DNA of 64,000 nt from Lunularia cruciata (GCA_948567375.1 OX419762.1:55012841-55076840); one strand, 5' to 3'. Shown: positions 11,086-23,533, numbered from the stretch's first letter. Made by a program: numbers and translations. Notes: generated from the sequence alone by a model not told the origin.

Positions 11086-12620
11086 AGATAAGTCAAGTCA
11101 AGCTTAGTGAACCCAAGGAGGAGGAAAGCTTTGAAGGAGCTTTTTTGGCACTAAGGAAGTCCCAACTTTGGACCAAAGTGAAGATGATCTCATCTGAAGA
11201 TGAAGAAGGATCGGAAGACAAAACAATCTAGGGAGTAGACAACTTGTGTAGTGTAGTGTATCCTTTGTTGGTGTATCTACAAGAAGATGAAAGAAGTAAA
11301 GATAGATATTTAGAGGTGAAGAACAAGCTGAAAACGCTGAGTGTAGAGCTGCCTCAACTAAAGGTCATGCTAGTACAAAGTTGACACAAAGCCAAAGGAC
11401 TCTGGGTTGATGTTGTTGTTCAACAATAGAGTCTTATCAATATGCAAAGAAGCTATGACCAACAAAGAAGGTATTTGAACTGACAAAAGGAAGAACTCTT
11501 GGAGAAAAAGGAGGCTATAGAGAAGATGAAGGAAGAGTTGGAGGGTGTGTAGATGACTTATTCACCATACAGTTCAAATCCAAACATAAGAACAAACTAT
11601 GGCAAAATTGAGGTGAGTGACTATAGAGAAGGATCTGGATTGGCAAAAGGAGATAGCCAATTGAGCCTAAGAAGAGCATCTCCATGATCTTGTCAAGCAT
11701 GCCCAAGATCATATATCCAAGGCAAAAGAAGGAAAGAGGGCAATGGAGAAGAAACATACAATTGAATTGGAGAAAGTTCATATGTAATTGTCAAAGGAGG
11801 CAACCCAATGCAAGGCACTCCTAGTGAAGGAGAGCTCAGATCTGTTATGCAATTTCACTTGGCATTTCAATGCAATGCTTGGTACTAGAGCCAAGGTAGA
11901 ACTAGAAGAGGCATACTTGCACAAGTTGACGTTGTTGGTGCAAGAGATGAGATGGAAGGAGGCAAAGGAAGTGGATTTGAACGACTTTATTATTTTTCTT
12001 AGAGATAGAGTAGGTAGGAAGATGATAGAAATAGGAGATAATATTTGCCTTTGATTAGACTTGGTTAAAACAAATGTAGATAGTCTCACCATTATGCTAA
12101 GCAAGAAGATATAAGCCAATCCAAAGTAGTTGAGATTAGAGTGCTAAATTTACCGCAGTCATTTGGGAACATTATAGTAAAGAAAGAGGATAATGTTAGG
12201 ATATCTATGATTTCAATTGCAGTGCAGACTAATGAGGTGATTGTAGAAGTAGTAAATGTAGAACCCAAAGTGCAAGAGATACTTATAGTGGATTTTGGTG
12301 AATAAGCCAAAGTCAAAGTAGTACTCGGATTGGATCTGAGTCAATGGCACTTACCAATTTGAAGTAGTGCTTTTATAAGTAGAGTCACTTTGTATCTGAA
12401 ACATAGTAGAAAGTGGCTAGAATATTTAAATAGCTTAGGTAGTTTTTATAACTTCCAAGTGATCTGACTATTTAGAGCATTCATTTGGAGTGTTTTGTAT
12501 TCAATAATGAGCAAAAGATGATTAAAGCAAAGTGTTGATAAAGTGCTAGTCAATTTGCTTAATTCCAAGTATGAATTGAATGTCTTTAATTGCAAGTGTA
12601 TGAAGAAATTTGGATTACAA
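11086..12620 (+). pseudogene. Family B LTR fragment with coiled-coil coding remnant, plus
   Basis: Plus-strand B sequence, best open part 11788-12054 (YLHKLTLLVQEM... then FIIFLRDRVGRKMIEIGDNICL), equivalent to 58000-58140 of the best-preserved B copy. A TATTTAAAT box follows at about 12420-12430, then R/U5-like sequence. It stops near 12620 before the usual U5 end, where minus-strand pol sequence begins. The head-to-head join with 10493-11085 is approximate. Confidence 0.55.
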
Positions 12621-14095
12621 TTGAGATAACAATGCCAATGGGAGAAATGCATTCATTGCTAAAGATTAGAAATATAATTTTGGCTCCCAAGTACTTATTG
12701 ATTTCATCTTTCACTAGAAGTGAGTATTGCAGATTCAATTGGTATTGATATTGCCAAACAAGAACTACACCTTCAATCAGATTGTGGGGTCTGATCAATA
12801 AACCAGGCAAATACATTGTGGTTCTCAAACAAGGCAATGTAACTTGCAAATTCACTAGAGTGATTGTCTTGGATATTTTCAATACTTTGCTTTCTTGCAA
12901 GACTACATCTTGCTAGTCATTTGGGTGAATGAGTCCTTCCAATTGACTGACTCAGCTCAACCCAAGTCAAATGGAGTTCAAACTTCCTACCTCCAAATTG
13001 TTGCTACCATCCAAGGTGACATCATATAAGTCTTCCTCTTTGACCTCCACCTTGTAGCACTTCAGATAATTGCCCTGGACTTCCTTGTCCAAGTCTTCTA
13101 AAGATTAAGACAAAGAATCATTAGATTCAACTTCATCTTCCATAAAGTAGTTTCCCCAAGGTATGGAATCTTTGTCCAATTGATTGTCACCAACTTTTGG
13201 TCCTCAGATAATGTCTTTGAACCTTATGTTGGTGCCAATTCACTACAACACATGCACTAGACAACAAGGCTTTTCCAATAAAAAATGGGTGGTAACTAAT
13301 TTTAGTCATTTTTATCAATATAATAAAGCTTGGTTTGAATGGTACCCCTCTAATAATCATTACTATATTTGATAGCATGCCTAAAGTTTGGCGCTTGGAT
13401 TGATCTAAAAATTTTAGGATTTGAGGTGTAGGCTCAAAGGTATGATATTCTAACCAATGTACAATATCCTCCGTCATTACATTCACACTTGAACCCAAGT
13501 CAATGGGTAAAGATGTGATTATGCATCCCACAATCTCCGCATCAAATTTTGGAGATCCCAAATCTTATTGCTCAATATGATAGATGGCTGGGAGATCCTT
13601 CTTGAGGATCATCCTCACTTTCTTCAAGGCCAAACTTAGTTGCTTCTTGTACAACTTATTGTCCTCCCACAATTTTTTGAAGGTTATGTTTGCATGTGTG
13701 GATGCCAACTCTGCTACAATATTATCTTGGAGTACTATCCCAAGTTTCACTTTCTTGGACTTTGCCTTTGGCTTTGAGTTCTCAACCCAATCTGACCTTA
13801 CTTTGGGTCCTTTCAAGATGGTGACTGGACACCTGGTGGTCCAAAACTTAAATTACTTTGGGCTTACCGACCTTGGCTTGAATCATATCTTCAACTTCAG
13901 ATCTTATATCAGCCGTACACATTGGAGGTTTTGCCTTTGGGTCTTCCTCCACAATCATTTCCTGATATCTCTACATTGCTTCATTTCTTTATGCAATGCT
14001 TTGGCATTGGCTTAAGCCAAGATCTTCTTCCTTTTCAAAAAAGATTGATTTCTAGTAGAGTCTCTTTGCTATTCTCAAAGATGATGAAGTAATAT
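12621..14095 (-). pseudogene. Protease and RT-start remnant of the B element interior
   Basis: Minus-strand gypsy pol. The 13565-13816 piece is a K-rich gag-protease linker. 13187-13561 is an aspartic-protease region with DLGSSVNVM at the active site (Leu replaces the usual Ser/Thr of D-S/T-G). 12640-12900 carries the RT N-terminal signature (SLLVKDEINKYL...CISPIGIV). Separated from its gag by A2, which is inserted at 14095/35601. Many stops. The downstream part of RT is cut off by the B fragment at 12620. Confidence 0.7.
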
Positions 14096-14782
14096 TATAA
14101 CACCCATTTGTGTGTGTATGTGCTATTGTGATATTTAGTTTGGTATTATAAGTACTTGAGAGATATTATTTATATAGAGATAAAAGATTGCTCTTCATTA
14201 GTCATAATTAGCTAAAGTTAGTCATAACTAAGATAGATAGGACCTTACTTTAGAGGAAGTGGAAAAGATGAGCATCACTATTTTGGATTCTAGTATGTTG
14301 ACTTTGTATTATTCCCAAGTGTTTGGCTTTGAGGAAAAATTGAGAACTCTTGGACCCACAAGCCTTTTTTTGGATTTTTGTATAGTGCAAGGATAGCCTA
14401 TGTGAAGGAATCCTTGACTTAGTAGTTGGATCAAGATAAGACCATATGCTTAGGAGAATATTCCCATGAGTATGGATATTCCTTTAGCTTTTTTAATTTA
14501 TTTTCATTTTAGCCTAATAACTTGAGTTACTCTATTAATTAATAACTTTGGTGCGTAACTATTTCACAAGTATATAAACTAGGGATGAGGAGGTACTCAT
14601 CATCCTTTCATTTGCAACTTTTTCTCTCTTATCAAGTTCTCTAGTGAATAATGGTTTGAGTCTTGGAATGTTAGCCTTAGAGGAGTATGATGGAGTTGAG
14701 GTTCTTTGCTTTCTTAGTCCATGGTGCGTTACCATAAAATCCATCAAAGGTTCATCTTGATTGAGAGACAAGTTGGCTCACA
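14096..14782 (+). repeat. 5' LTR of A2
   Basis: 687 bp, TATAACACCC...GGCTCACA, colinear with the A3 LTR. Followed by TTTTTGGTTTCATTGTCGAGACC, a decayed tRNA-Asp-type primer-binding site. Confidence 0.85.
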
Positions 14783-14901
14783 TTTTTGGTTTCATTGTCG
14801 AGACCTCTCTAGGAAGCAAGATAAGGTTTTGTGTACAATTCTATATTTGACAAAAGGAGACTATGAGATCTCACTTGGATGGAACATTAGGGGAGGAGAG
14901 A

Positions 14902-16804
14902 TGTGGTACCCACATTTTTCATTTTGAACAAGTGTTGAAGAAGAAGTGCCTTGTTGACACCAAATTGAAACCAAATGGAGAAGAAATGAGAGGAAACTTG
15001 TCTTTTGATCGGCCTCAAGGAAGTCAACTTCATGTAAGAGGAAGAAAGACTCAGATTGGATCAGAACCAAAGAAGCTTACTTTGTGTTAGAGGAAGAGGA
15101 AGAAGGAGGTCTGATGCCAAAGGAGGATTACTTTGCATCGAAATGGAAGTTAAAAGTTAGGATTACTAAAGGGGCTATATCTTGGTGATGACATGTCCAA
15201 ATCAATCATGTTATATTTCGTTGGAAGCATCTTGCTTAGGGATTTCCACTACCACCAAAATCATAGAGCTTGGAGGTTTGTAGTAGAAGTTACAAGCATT
15301 TGAAGTTTTGGAAGTAGATGTATATAGTAGTTGAGTGTCTTTGAGTTCACATTACTTTGGGTCTCTACGACTTCGTGTCTCTACAACTTCAGGTCTCTTT
15401 GACTTTGCCTTAGGATGAAGGTGACTAGATCCAAGGTAGTTGGACCTTGGAGTGCAATGAAGGTGACTTTGGGAGTCTTGCGAGAGGCATCAAAAGAAGT
15501 TAGAGCAAGGAAAGAAGATATTTAGGATACCCATGACTTCAATTTCAGTTCTAATTGAAGGTAAGATAGAATTAGAAGAGAAATAGTAGTAGTGAATGAA
15601 CCCAAAGTGCAGGATCAAACAAATAAGTGTCTTTGGGTCAGTTACATGAGCAATTAGGGGAAAGTGGGTTACAAATTGAAGGCATAAATAGTGTACCCAT
15701 GCTTTCAATTACAATTCTTGATGGGGATATAGTAGAATAAGCAAAGGAATTGATAGTAGTGAAAACCAAAGTAGTAGGAATAGGAGTACAGATATTTTTA
15801 GAGTTGCCATTAGGGATCTTAGAGAAAGATGGGTTTCAAGATTAAGAGTTAGGAAGGTTACCTATGGCGGAAATTGTAGATCAGGAACAAGTAGTAGAAA
15901 TAGTGAAAGATTTAGTAGTTGGGAAACCCAAGGATAGAGTAGTATGTGAGGTTACTTCAGGATCGGGATTGGAAGCCAAAGAAGAGGTAGACATCGGATC
16001 GGAGTAGTAATAATTTTGAGATTTAAAGAGGCAGATATGAAGAGGTGCATTGTCATTTCAGATCTGCAAGTTAGAAAAGTTGTTGTAGAAAGGTATAGTT
16101 GTTTGTTAATTATCGATTGCTTCACTATTTAAAGGTGGCATTTGCAATCATATGTTGTTCAGTGCTCATAATTCTAAGAATAGATAAAGCAAAGTGTTAT
16201 GAAGTAGTGCTTGTCGCTTGAGCTTTATTCTGAGTATCAACTTTGTGTTTGTAATTATGAGTGTTTGGAGAATTCTGAAGTGCAAGTCAATGTGTTTGTT
16301 GGATGTTGGATTCTGCAGCCTTGATCTTTACTTTGTGTGTTTGATCTTGAATGAAGTGTAATTAGAGCAATACCTTGATAGATCTGAGAGGAATTGTAGT
16401 GTTGGTAGTATTTTGCATTTGTGAGTGCAGCGTAGTGTTGATGTGAGGCCAGTTAGATTGAGGAAGTTGTGCCTTTAGTAGAGGAGTGGAACACAATTTT
16501 GAGGCGAAGTCATTTTGCAATGAAGTGCCATCTTTGGAAGAGATTGAATCATCACAATCAAGATTGTTTGGAAAGATTTGATGGAGTTGTGATTAAGTGT
16601 GACAAATTGTTGTGACAAGACTACATGTTAGTGCTTGTTACTCTCTTTTGGGTGTAGTTGCTACCTAAGAGATTAAATAAGAACTCAAGAAGAACTACTT
16701 GTTATTGTTTGACTTTGCATTTGACCAATTCTGACTTGTATCTTTGTGGGAACAAACTTTACTTACTTGATTACCGCAAAAGTGATATTTTCCAGGTTGT
16801 CACA
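14902..16804 (+). mobile_element. Short-type family B lone LTR (1.9 kb)
   Basis: TGTGGTACCC...GGTTGTCACA with perfect AGAGA duplications at 14897-14901 and 16805-16809. Flanks rejoin the A2 leader. The N-terminal coding part present in long B LTRs is replaced by ~400 bp of non-coding sequence also seen at 6497-7045. A remnant of the C-terminal coding end (~15720-16010) and the R/U5 part remain. CTATTTAAAGG near 16123-16133 is the conserved promoter-like box. Confidence 0.9.
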
Positions 16805-17639
16805 AGAGAGCTAAACTTATGTTGGAGAACTTGTTACCTTGTATTTCATTGTGATGTCTTTGAGATGATTTTGTACATCTTGTACATAGGAGAGGATTTG
16901 GAGAGATTATGTGAGGTGGATTACAAATTTTGGGGAATATGTTGATTTTGGGTAAATTTTAAAATTTGAGATCTAAACTTGAAATTTCTGCACATGATAT
17001 GTTTGATAATCTTTCAGCTAGCACACTTGAAATTGTTATTAGAGCTAATACACACACTAAGCTAGAATTTTTGAAAGTTGATAGGGTAAATTGCTCCTAA
17101 AACTACATGCTCTTTGGAAATTTGTATAGAATTTGCTATTTCTTCAATTTTCAATGGATTTTTCAGGAACTTTCCAAAAATTTAATGGATAGTATTTTAA
17201 CCTTTTGCCCAAGAATTAGGGAAAGATCATTCTTGGACAGAAAGAAGTGAATTTTTAAAGTGAGGGATGGTTTTTATACCAAATCTGAAATATATATGAT
17301 GGATAGAAGGTACCTAGGCCAAATGGCCTCATGAAAAGATCTGAAATTTTGGAAGGAAGAGCAATTCGGGATTATTATCAAGTGTGAAAACTTTGATGGA
17401 CTGCAACAGACTAGTTGAGAGAGTTTAGTGACATTGTGAAGAGAGGTCAAATCTATAGAGTTGAGATCTCATGCATGAGGAGAGTGAGAGCAACAAAAAG
17501 CATGTTTGAGTGTTTAGATTAGGAACATGAAGGGTCATCACAAGTGGAAATTGAGGTTATGCAAGGTTCTCCAAGGGTTTGAGGTGATTGTAGGGGTGGA
17601 TTTGAGGAAAGAGAGTGTAGAATAGATTTGAAGAGAGTG

Positions 17640-17995
17640 TTGAGAGGATCCAAATACATAAACCATTTTGAAGAAAGAGTGAATCTAAGCACTTTCGACA
17701 TGGAGAGAATGGAAATAAGGCAAGTTCATGTCCATCAACCTTTGAGAGCAAGAGATTGAAGGAAAGGAGAGGCTTACTTGACTTGGATTTGCATGTTGGA
17801 CCTTCTTCACTAAGATTGGGAGGGAGAAGATCTAAGACCAAGGAGTTGAGTGAGGTTTGTGGAGTGGAAGGACTTCCAAAAGTGCATGAGTGTAATAGAG
17901 TAACAATACTTTTGGAGGCTTAGGTGAAAGATCTTGGAGAAAGTCTTAGTACAACTACAAAAAAAACTATCACCTTTGCCAACGAGTTCTCAGGA
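17640..17995 (+). pseudogene. Zinc-knuckle ORF remnant of A2
   Basis: Colinear with the upstream zinc-knuckle ORF of A3 (50159-50599) but with indels and stops. The Cys codons of the knuckle are partly lost (TTTCGACATGG in place of the Cys-rich segment). Third copy of this ORF at the same place in an A element. Confidence 0.55.
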
Positions 17996-18766
17996 TTAGT
18001 GATGGAGATAATTTTTCAACTTATGGATAAAATATCCATGAGGTTTTATTAATATGCATTCTAGAATTTGATATTGCTATAGAAATCTTGGAGCAACCTG
18101 AACCTTTTGTGTTCCCTAGGGTGGATTACTCTCAAATGGTTTTAATCATGTACATACTCTTTTAGTTATAGAGAGAGAAAAGAAAAAATGATTGAGAGAA
18201 AAGAGAAAGATAGTGACGAGCCAAGATGGGAAAACTTCCAGTTTTCTTTAGCAAGGATGGAGAAGATATGGACGTCTTTGTGAGAGACTCCAAGAGAGCT
18301 TGCATAGGAAGAAATGTGTACATCCTTTGCAAAAGGAGCTCTCTTTTTCTCTTGTGCCAAAAGCTTCAAATTAATACCTTTGGAGTTTGAGCACTCCCCT
18401 ATATACTACTATGTGTGGTACCCACATTTTTTGTTTTTCTATGGTTAGTAGTGTTTAAGAGACAAAGTAAGCACGGGAAAGTCGAATTGCGGACAAAGAA
18501 TGGACGGAAGTAACTTTGGAAGAAAGCCGAAGAAGCTGACGTTGGATCTGATGATGGAGGTACTTGGAAGAGGAGTACGCCAGAAAAAGTGCAAAGATCA
18601 TTGTCTTCGGGTTGGAAGACGCAAGGACAACAAAGACCATTTAACAACCTCTGTACATGGCAAGAAAGTACATTTCAAGAAACGGCGGGGGCAGAATAAG
18701 CCTATCTTGACAGTGATCGGGAGTGCACGCAAAAGAGAGAAATTCACAGACAAAATCGACTGAAGA

Positions 18767-21236
18767 ATGACTGCGATTTGGGGCAATATAAAATTGCAAC
18801 TGCGCAGGGGGAAGTTGAATCCTCCGAGTAAATTTCCAATTCCTTTGAGTAGTCGTCCTGTAGTAATGCGTGTCCGAAAGCCTGTCAGGAGTGAGATTTT
18901 CCGGAACCCTGAGGGAGTTAGAGTGTCTCGTCCAGGAGAGGGTCTTATTTTCCAACAATGTAGAACGAGAGAACAAATCATGGCAAAGAAGGTGGCCAAT
19001 GCGCTGGCAGTGAGAGGTTTTGCAATCCAAAGAGTAGATGTAATAGCTAGAATCGAAGTCTTGATTAGACTTCATATTACAATTTTAGCATGGAACTGGA
19101 ATTTCAGTTTCCCGGGAGTGATGGCAGAGATCACTGCTAGTAATTGTGAGGAGGGTCCCGAGGTGGAAGGGAAGAGAGGCAATCCGGCTCGATGGACTGA
19201 GTTGGATTGGAAGTTAGTATTGGGGAGAGAAGCATGAGAGCCCTTAGGGATCACCTTCTATTGGAAGTGTGATGCTGTAGAGGAGACGGCAGAGATCCGC
19301 AACTCATTTTTTGCTCCGAATCGTTCAAGCCAGAATGAACGACTTACGTGACCATGCAGTAGGCTGTCTTTTTCCATCAAATGTTTGCAGGAGTTCTAGT
19401 TAATTGGGCAAGGTGCTTTCATCACCAAACGAGGCAGATGGTGGTGAATTGGCAAATGGGCTCGCCACCGCATTATTTTGCACCATTCACAGCTCACTTC
19501 TACTTCGGGCTGAATTTACTATCCAAAGATGAGCATCATCGTATGGTGTCTCACATGCACCCTGATTTGAGACGGGAAGTAGACAATGAGGAGCGCCAAT
19601 ATATGCTGCATCTTCAAGCAAATGACAAGTACTTTGCGAGGACGGGATAGTGGAAAATTGAAGACATCACCAGTCCGAAGATGAAGAAGCGCATCAAACC
19701 CAAAGAAACCAAGTCGTCTCCCATGCAAAGAAAGACTCGGCGGCTGATGTTGAAGATAGCAAAAGTCATAAGAGAGGCATCATCGGGATTGGAGTCTGGA
19801 GAAGAGACTGAGTCGCAAGAAGAGGACTTAGAAGAAGAGGAGCTCACCTTGAAAAGTGAGGAGTCTGGGAGCAAAAGTGATGGAGAGCCAGAAATCTAGC
19901 AGCAGTAAGTGAGGCTTGTCAGACAATGATAACAAACAAGTCAAGACCAGAAGAGAAGGAGGAGTATCCCATGGGGCCGAGTTCAAGAGGCCAAGACAAA
20001 GACAGTGCCGACACGATGAAGATACAAAGATTGCAACTTTGGATGAAGGAGCCGATGACGGAGGAGAAGACTCCAGATGAAGATGGCAATGAAGAGGAAG
20101 AAAACTTCGGCGGGATAACATATTTGACAAAGGTGGTCACACCATTGCTCGAACTGTTGAAAGGACATCGGAGAGGAATTCCCCAAGATTGCAAGACGGG
20201 GATGAATGAGTTGCAGGTGGTGAAGCATCTGTTGAGTGAAGTGCAGGGGTTGCAGGAGCAACAAGTCCAAAGAAATGAAGAAATTGAAGAATTTCGGAGG
20301 GAGGAAGGCTTGAGAAAGAAAACGCTGACCCTGCTACAAGGAAGTTGCACAGAGAAGGGGCAGGAATTGCAGAGGCAAGCTGGAGAATTGAAGGAGCAGG
20401 CGATGTGGCTGAGAAAAATGAAGGAGGAAGTGAGTGATGTGTGCATCAAGAATGTTCATTTGAAGGCGATGAACATCGTGATGGAGCAGGAGTTGGACAG
20501 CTTATAGAAGACTGCCGCAGCAAAAGATCAAGCATGGCAGAGAGAGTTGGCATCAAGGCAAGAAGAAGAAGAGTGATTGCAAGAGCTTGTCAAGAGCGTA
20601 GAACAGCAGAGCATGCAATATGCAGAGGAGAAGAAGATGCTTGTTGCAAAATATGAAGACGAGTTGAAGATGTATCGTGAGGAGTTGAAGGTAGAACGCT
20701 CTCAAGGATATGAATCGGAATCAGTAGGAGAAGTTGCGGGGAAATTAAGAGCAATCTTAAGCATGGAGGCTGAAGGGAGATTGGAGGAAGCTCACCTACA
20801 TGAGTTGAAATTACTTGTGCAGGAGACTCGGAAGCAAAAAGCCAAGGATGTGGACATGAACACATTCCTGATTCGGTTGAGAGAGCGTGTAGATAGGAAA
20901 ATGTTAGATGTAGAGAATAATGTTAGTCTTAGACTGGATTTAGTCAATTTGGAGTTAGAAAAAATTTGGAATAGTGTGACAATGGAGAAGAAATCCAATG
21001 TTACAGAAGTAGGAGTACAGGTATCATCGGACTTGGGGATTGACACATTAGAGAAGAGTGGGTCCGGAGATAAGAATGTAGATGGATTACCCATGAGCTC
21101 AATTGTAGATTGTAGTGTAGAAGTGGTAGAAATAGTGAAGGAATTGATAGAATTAGCTATACCCAAAGAAGGAGAAATAGTAAGAAGATCATCGGGTTTG
21201 GAAGCTGATGATGAGGTAGACATTGGATCGGGATAG
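18767..21236 (+). pseudogene. LTR-encoded globular + coiled-coil protein, family B
   Basis: Coding region within the LTR, broken into pieces in three frames (18767-19237, 19381-19650, 19681-19899, 19926-20507, 20577-21236). Order of parts: basic N-terminus; globular segment with AWNWNFSFPGVMAEI and, after a frame change, NWARCFHHQTRQM...PPHYFAPFTAHFYFGLNLL; a K/R then E/S-rich acidic stretch (~19681-19880); a long coiled coil (~20200-21000, heptads of L/E/K/Q); and a tail ending SGLEADDEVDIGSG. Same strand as the retroelement. I do not recognise the family. The globular part recalls plant retroelement ORF1-type proteins (ATHILA ORF-1 class) in general character only. A host-acquired gene or a retroelement accessory protein are both possible. 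Confidence 0.7.
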
Positions 21237-21356
21237 AAGTCAATTTTGAGATAGGAAAAGGAAGATATGAAGAGATAGATTGTCCCTTGGGATTTGTAGG
21301 TAGGAAAGGATGTTAGGAAGCGGTGTGTAGATAGGCAAGTCTGCCGTTTGCTTTAG

Positions 21357-21364
21357 TATTTAAG
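21357..21364 (+). promoter_or_regulatory. Conserved TATTTAA box of the family B LTR
   Basis: TATTTAAG about 120 bp after the LTR coding region. Equivalent boxes occur at the same place in other B copies (58557-58564; CTATTTAAAGG near 16123; the complement of CCTTTAAATAG near 37130 and 45820). Conservation and position suggest the retroelement TATA box, which would put the coding region in U3 and the remaining ~650 bp in R-U5. Confidence 0.55.
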
Positions 21365-22189
21365 TGGAGCATTTGCAATACGATGTTATTCAGTATTCAA
21401 CTTTCTGAAGATAGATAAAGCAAAGTGCTATTCTTAGTGCTCGTCGCTTAAGCTTAATTCCGATTGTCAATTTTGTGTTTGTGTTTGTGATAGTGTGGAG
21501 AATTCTGGAGAGCAAGTCAATGTGTTTGTGGATGTTGAAATCTGCAGCCTTGATCTTCATTCTATGTGTTTGATCCTGAGTGAAGTGCATCGGAGCAATG
21601 CCTTGACAGATCTGAGAGGAATTGTAGTGTTGTTAGTATTCCGCATTTGTGAGTGCAGCATGAAGTTGATGTGAAGCAATTTTGATCGAGGAAGTTGTGC
21701 CTTCAGTGGAGGGGTGGAACACAATTCTGAGGCAAAATCAATCTTTGCAGTGAAGTGCCATCTTCGGGAGAATCTGAATCATCACAATCAAGAGTTGTTT
21801 AGACAGAATTCGCTATGTTGTGATTATGTGTGTGTGTATGCGTGACAAGTTATCAAGATTGTGAGCTTGTTACTCTCTTTTGGGTGTAGTTTCTACTTGA
21901 GAGATCAAAGAAGCCATCAAGAAGAACTGCAATTGTGACTTTTGACTTCGTATTTGACCAATTCTGGATAATATCTCTACGGGAACAAACTCTACTGACC
22001 CAATTACCGCAAAAGTGATATTTGCTAGGTTGTCACACTGTGACTACCAAGAGAACTTGCATTAGCACCTTAACACCATCAACAACAAAGACTCCTATGA
22101 AGAAGGGGATGGAAGACTTTTTGATCTCAAAGCAACAATGGAACTACAATGTGTTGGAGGATATTGGTAGTCACTAAGCTAACATCACA

Positions 22190-22531
22190 ATGGGTCAACT
22201 AATCACTCTGAATACTACCTTGAGAAAGGAACTTAGAGGTGGTTTGAGTTCTACAAGAAGCAAGAGGAAGAAGAAAGTAAAAGCTCCAGTATCAATGGGG
22301 GTGGTGGATGTTAAACCAACACCATGGGAGGCTTGTGGGTATGCTTCCAAGATTGATGTGAGAGTGAATGGTCACAACATCAAGGATGCACTTGTTGAAA
22401 GAGGATCTACACTGAATGTCATGTTAAAGAGGTTGATGAAGAAGTTGAGTATGATACCCTCCAGACCTTCAACATTTGTGGTGAGCATGGGAAAAAAAGC
22501 AACAAGTTTGACCAGTAGGGTTGAAAGATGA
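22190..22531 (+). pseudogene. Protease region remnant of A2
   Basis: Matches A3 52130-52470. The active-site segment reads ALVERGSTLNVM where A3 has ALVDGGLAVNAM, so the catalytic Asp codon is lost. A frame change follows near 22500. Confidence 0.75.
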
Positions 22532-22702
22532 GGTGGTAGTTTCAATTATAAGAGTTCAAAATCTTTGGACTTTCCAAAGTCTTGAAGGATTCAAGCTATG
22601 ATTTGCTTCTTGCGAGACCATGGTTGAGAGAAGCATGCACAATTAATTGATGACACAAAGGGTACTTGAGGAGTGGACCATCAAACAATAGATTCACCAT
22701 TC

Positions 22703-22809
22703 TGTCGTGCATATATACATCGCTACACAACATACATCGCTGTCAACATCATACACTATAGAAGCACAACTCAGACATAAGTCATACATAGACTCTAAAG
22801 TGCCACAAT
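22703..22809 (-). repeat. 107-bp repeat at the outer left end of element C
   Basis: Nearly identical (three differences by eye) to 23260-23366, which lies on the other side of the 448 bp LTR block. The element therefore ends with LTR-start sequence beyond its LTR. See findings for the circular-permutation reading. Confidence 0.8.
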
Positions 22810-23366
22810 AATCAGATTGCTTAACACTCTCAACTCAACTCAACTCAGATCAGTACTTGATCTGTCACTCTATAAATTGCCAACAATTGGGCATTGATTA
22901 CAGTCAAGCCACACCCACTCAAGCATAGAGAATCCAGGTGATGCTTACCGGCCTCTGTCCACCATAGCCAAGAACTCTAAGGCTCAACATCAAAGAAGTG
23001 AGCTCTTTGGAGCTCACTTCGAAACTATACCCCCTGGACTTGAGCTAGCACTGAAACCCTAATGGTCCCACTGACGGCACACTCAACGGTGCGAATGGTG
23101 CAAAGTGATGGTGGGCCCTATCGTGAAGTCAGTACCCCAAACACCAGATCTAACCGTCGGAAAGTAGTCTCTGAGAAACTGCTAGAATAACTCTAACTAC
23201 TATCACTGGAACTGCAATGTCCAAGCATCTAGATGCGGAACTACAAATGGCGTGACAGCTGTCGTGCGTATATACATCGCTACACAACATACATCGTTGT
23301 CAACATCATACACTATAGAAGCACAACTCACACATAAGTCATACATAGACTCTAAAGTGCCACAAT
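22810..23366 (-). repeat. 3' LTR of element C
   Basis: Read on the minus strand: a purine-rich tract (AGGGAGGCGA, complement of 23367-23376) precedes TTGTGGCAC, then 107 bp, GC, and the 448 bp block starting TGTCACGCC and ending CAATCTGATTA. The 448 bp block matches 32331-32779 with many differences, mostly transitions, so this is not a recent insertion. Confidence 0.65.
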
Positions 23367-23533
23367 CGCCTCCCTAGCTGGCGGTTAGGTCCCTCTAACT
23401 CCAGATAGCCATCTACTCTAAGTATATGGTATACCCTCTAATGTGCAAAGATCAGGAGGCCGGGTGCTATGGAGCCCTATTGTTAGTCGCCTGTCTGCAA
23501 TCTTTACCATATAAAGAATGAACTAGCTATAGG

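Larger units (their letters stand above)
18414..22037 (+). mobile_element. Giant lone LTR of family B (3624 bp), best-delimited copy
   Basis: Begins TGTGGTACCCAC and ends GGTTGTCACA. Flanked by CTATG (18409-18413) and CTGTG (22038-22042), a 5-bp duplication with one transition. The A2 gag-pol sequence continues on the two sides, and A3 supplies the uninterrupted version. Order: ~350 bp non-coding start, coding region 18767-21236, TATTTAAG box 21357-21364, ~670 bp R/U5. There is no primer-binding site, gag or pol inside, so it is a lone LTR. Confidence 0.9.

Noticed and set aside
18767-21236. Host gene encoding a coiled-coil protein
   Set aside because: The same coding region recurs in many places within units that have LTR ends and 5-bp duplications, on both strands; it belongs to the repeat.
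18414-22037. DNA transposon (TGTG...CACA ends) or Helitron
   Set aside because: 5-bp duplications, TG...CA ends, no transposase or Rep/helicase, and a primer-binding site directly after the same terminus at 41548 identify it as an LTR.
22703-22809. CRISPR-like or satellite repeat
   Set aside because: Only two copies, 450 bp apart, explained by LTR structure.
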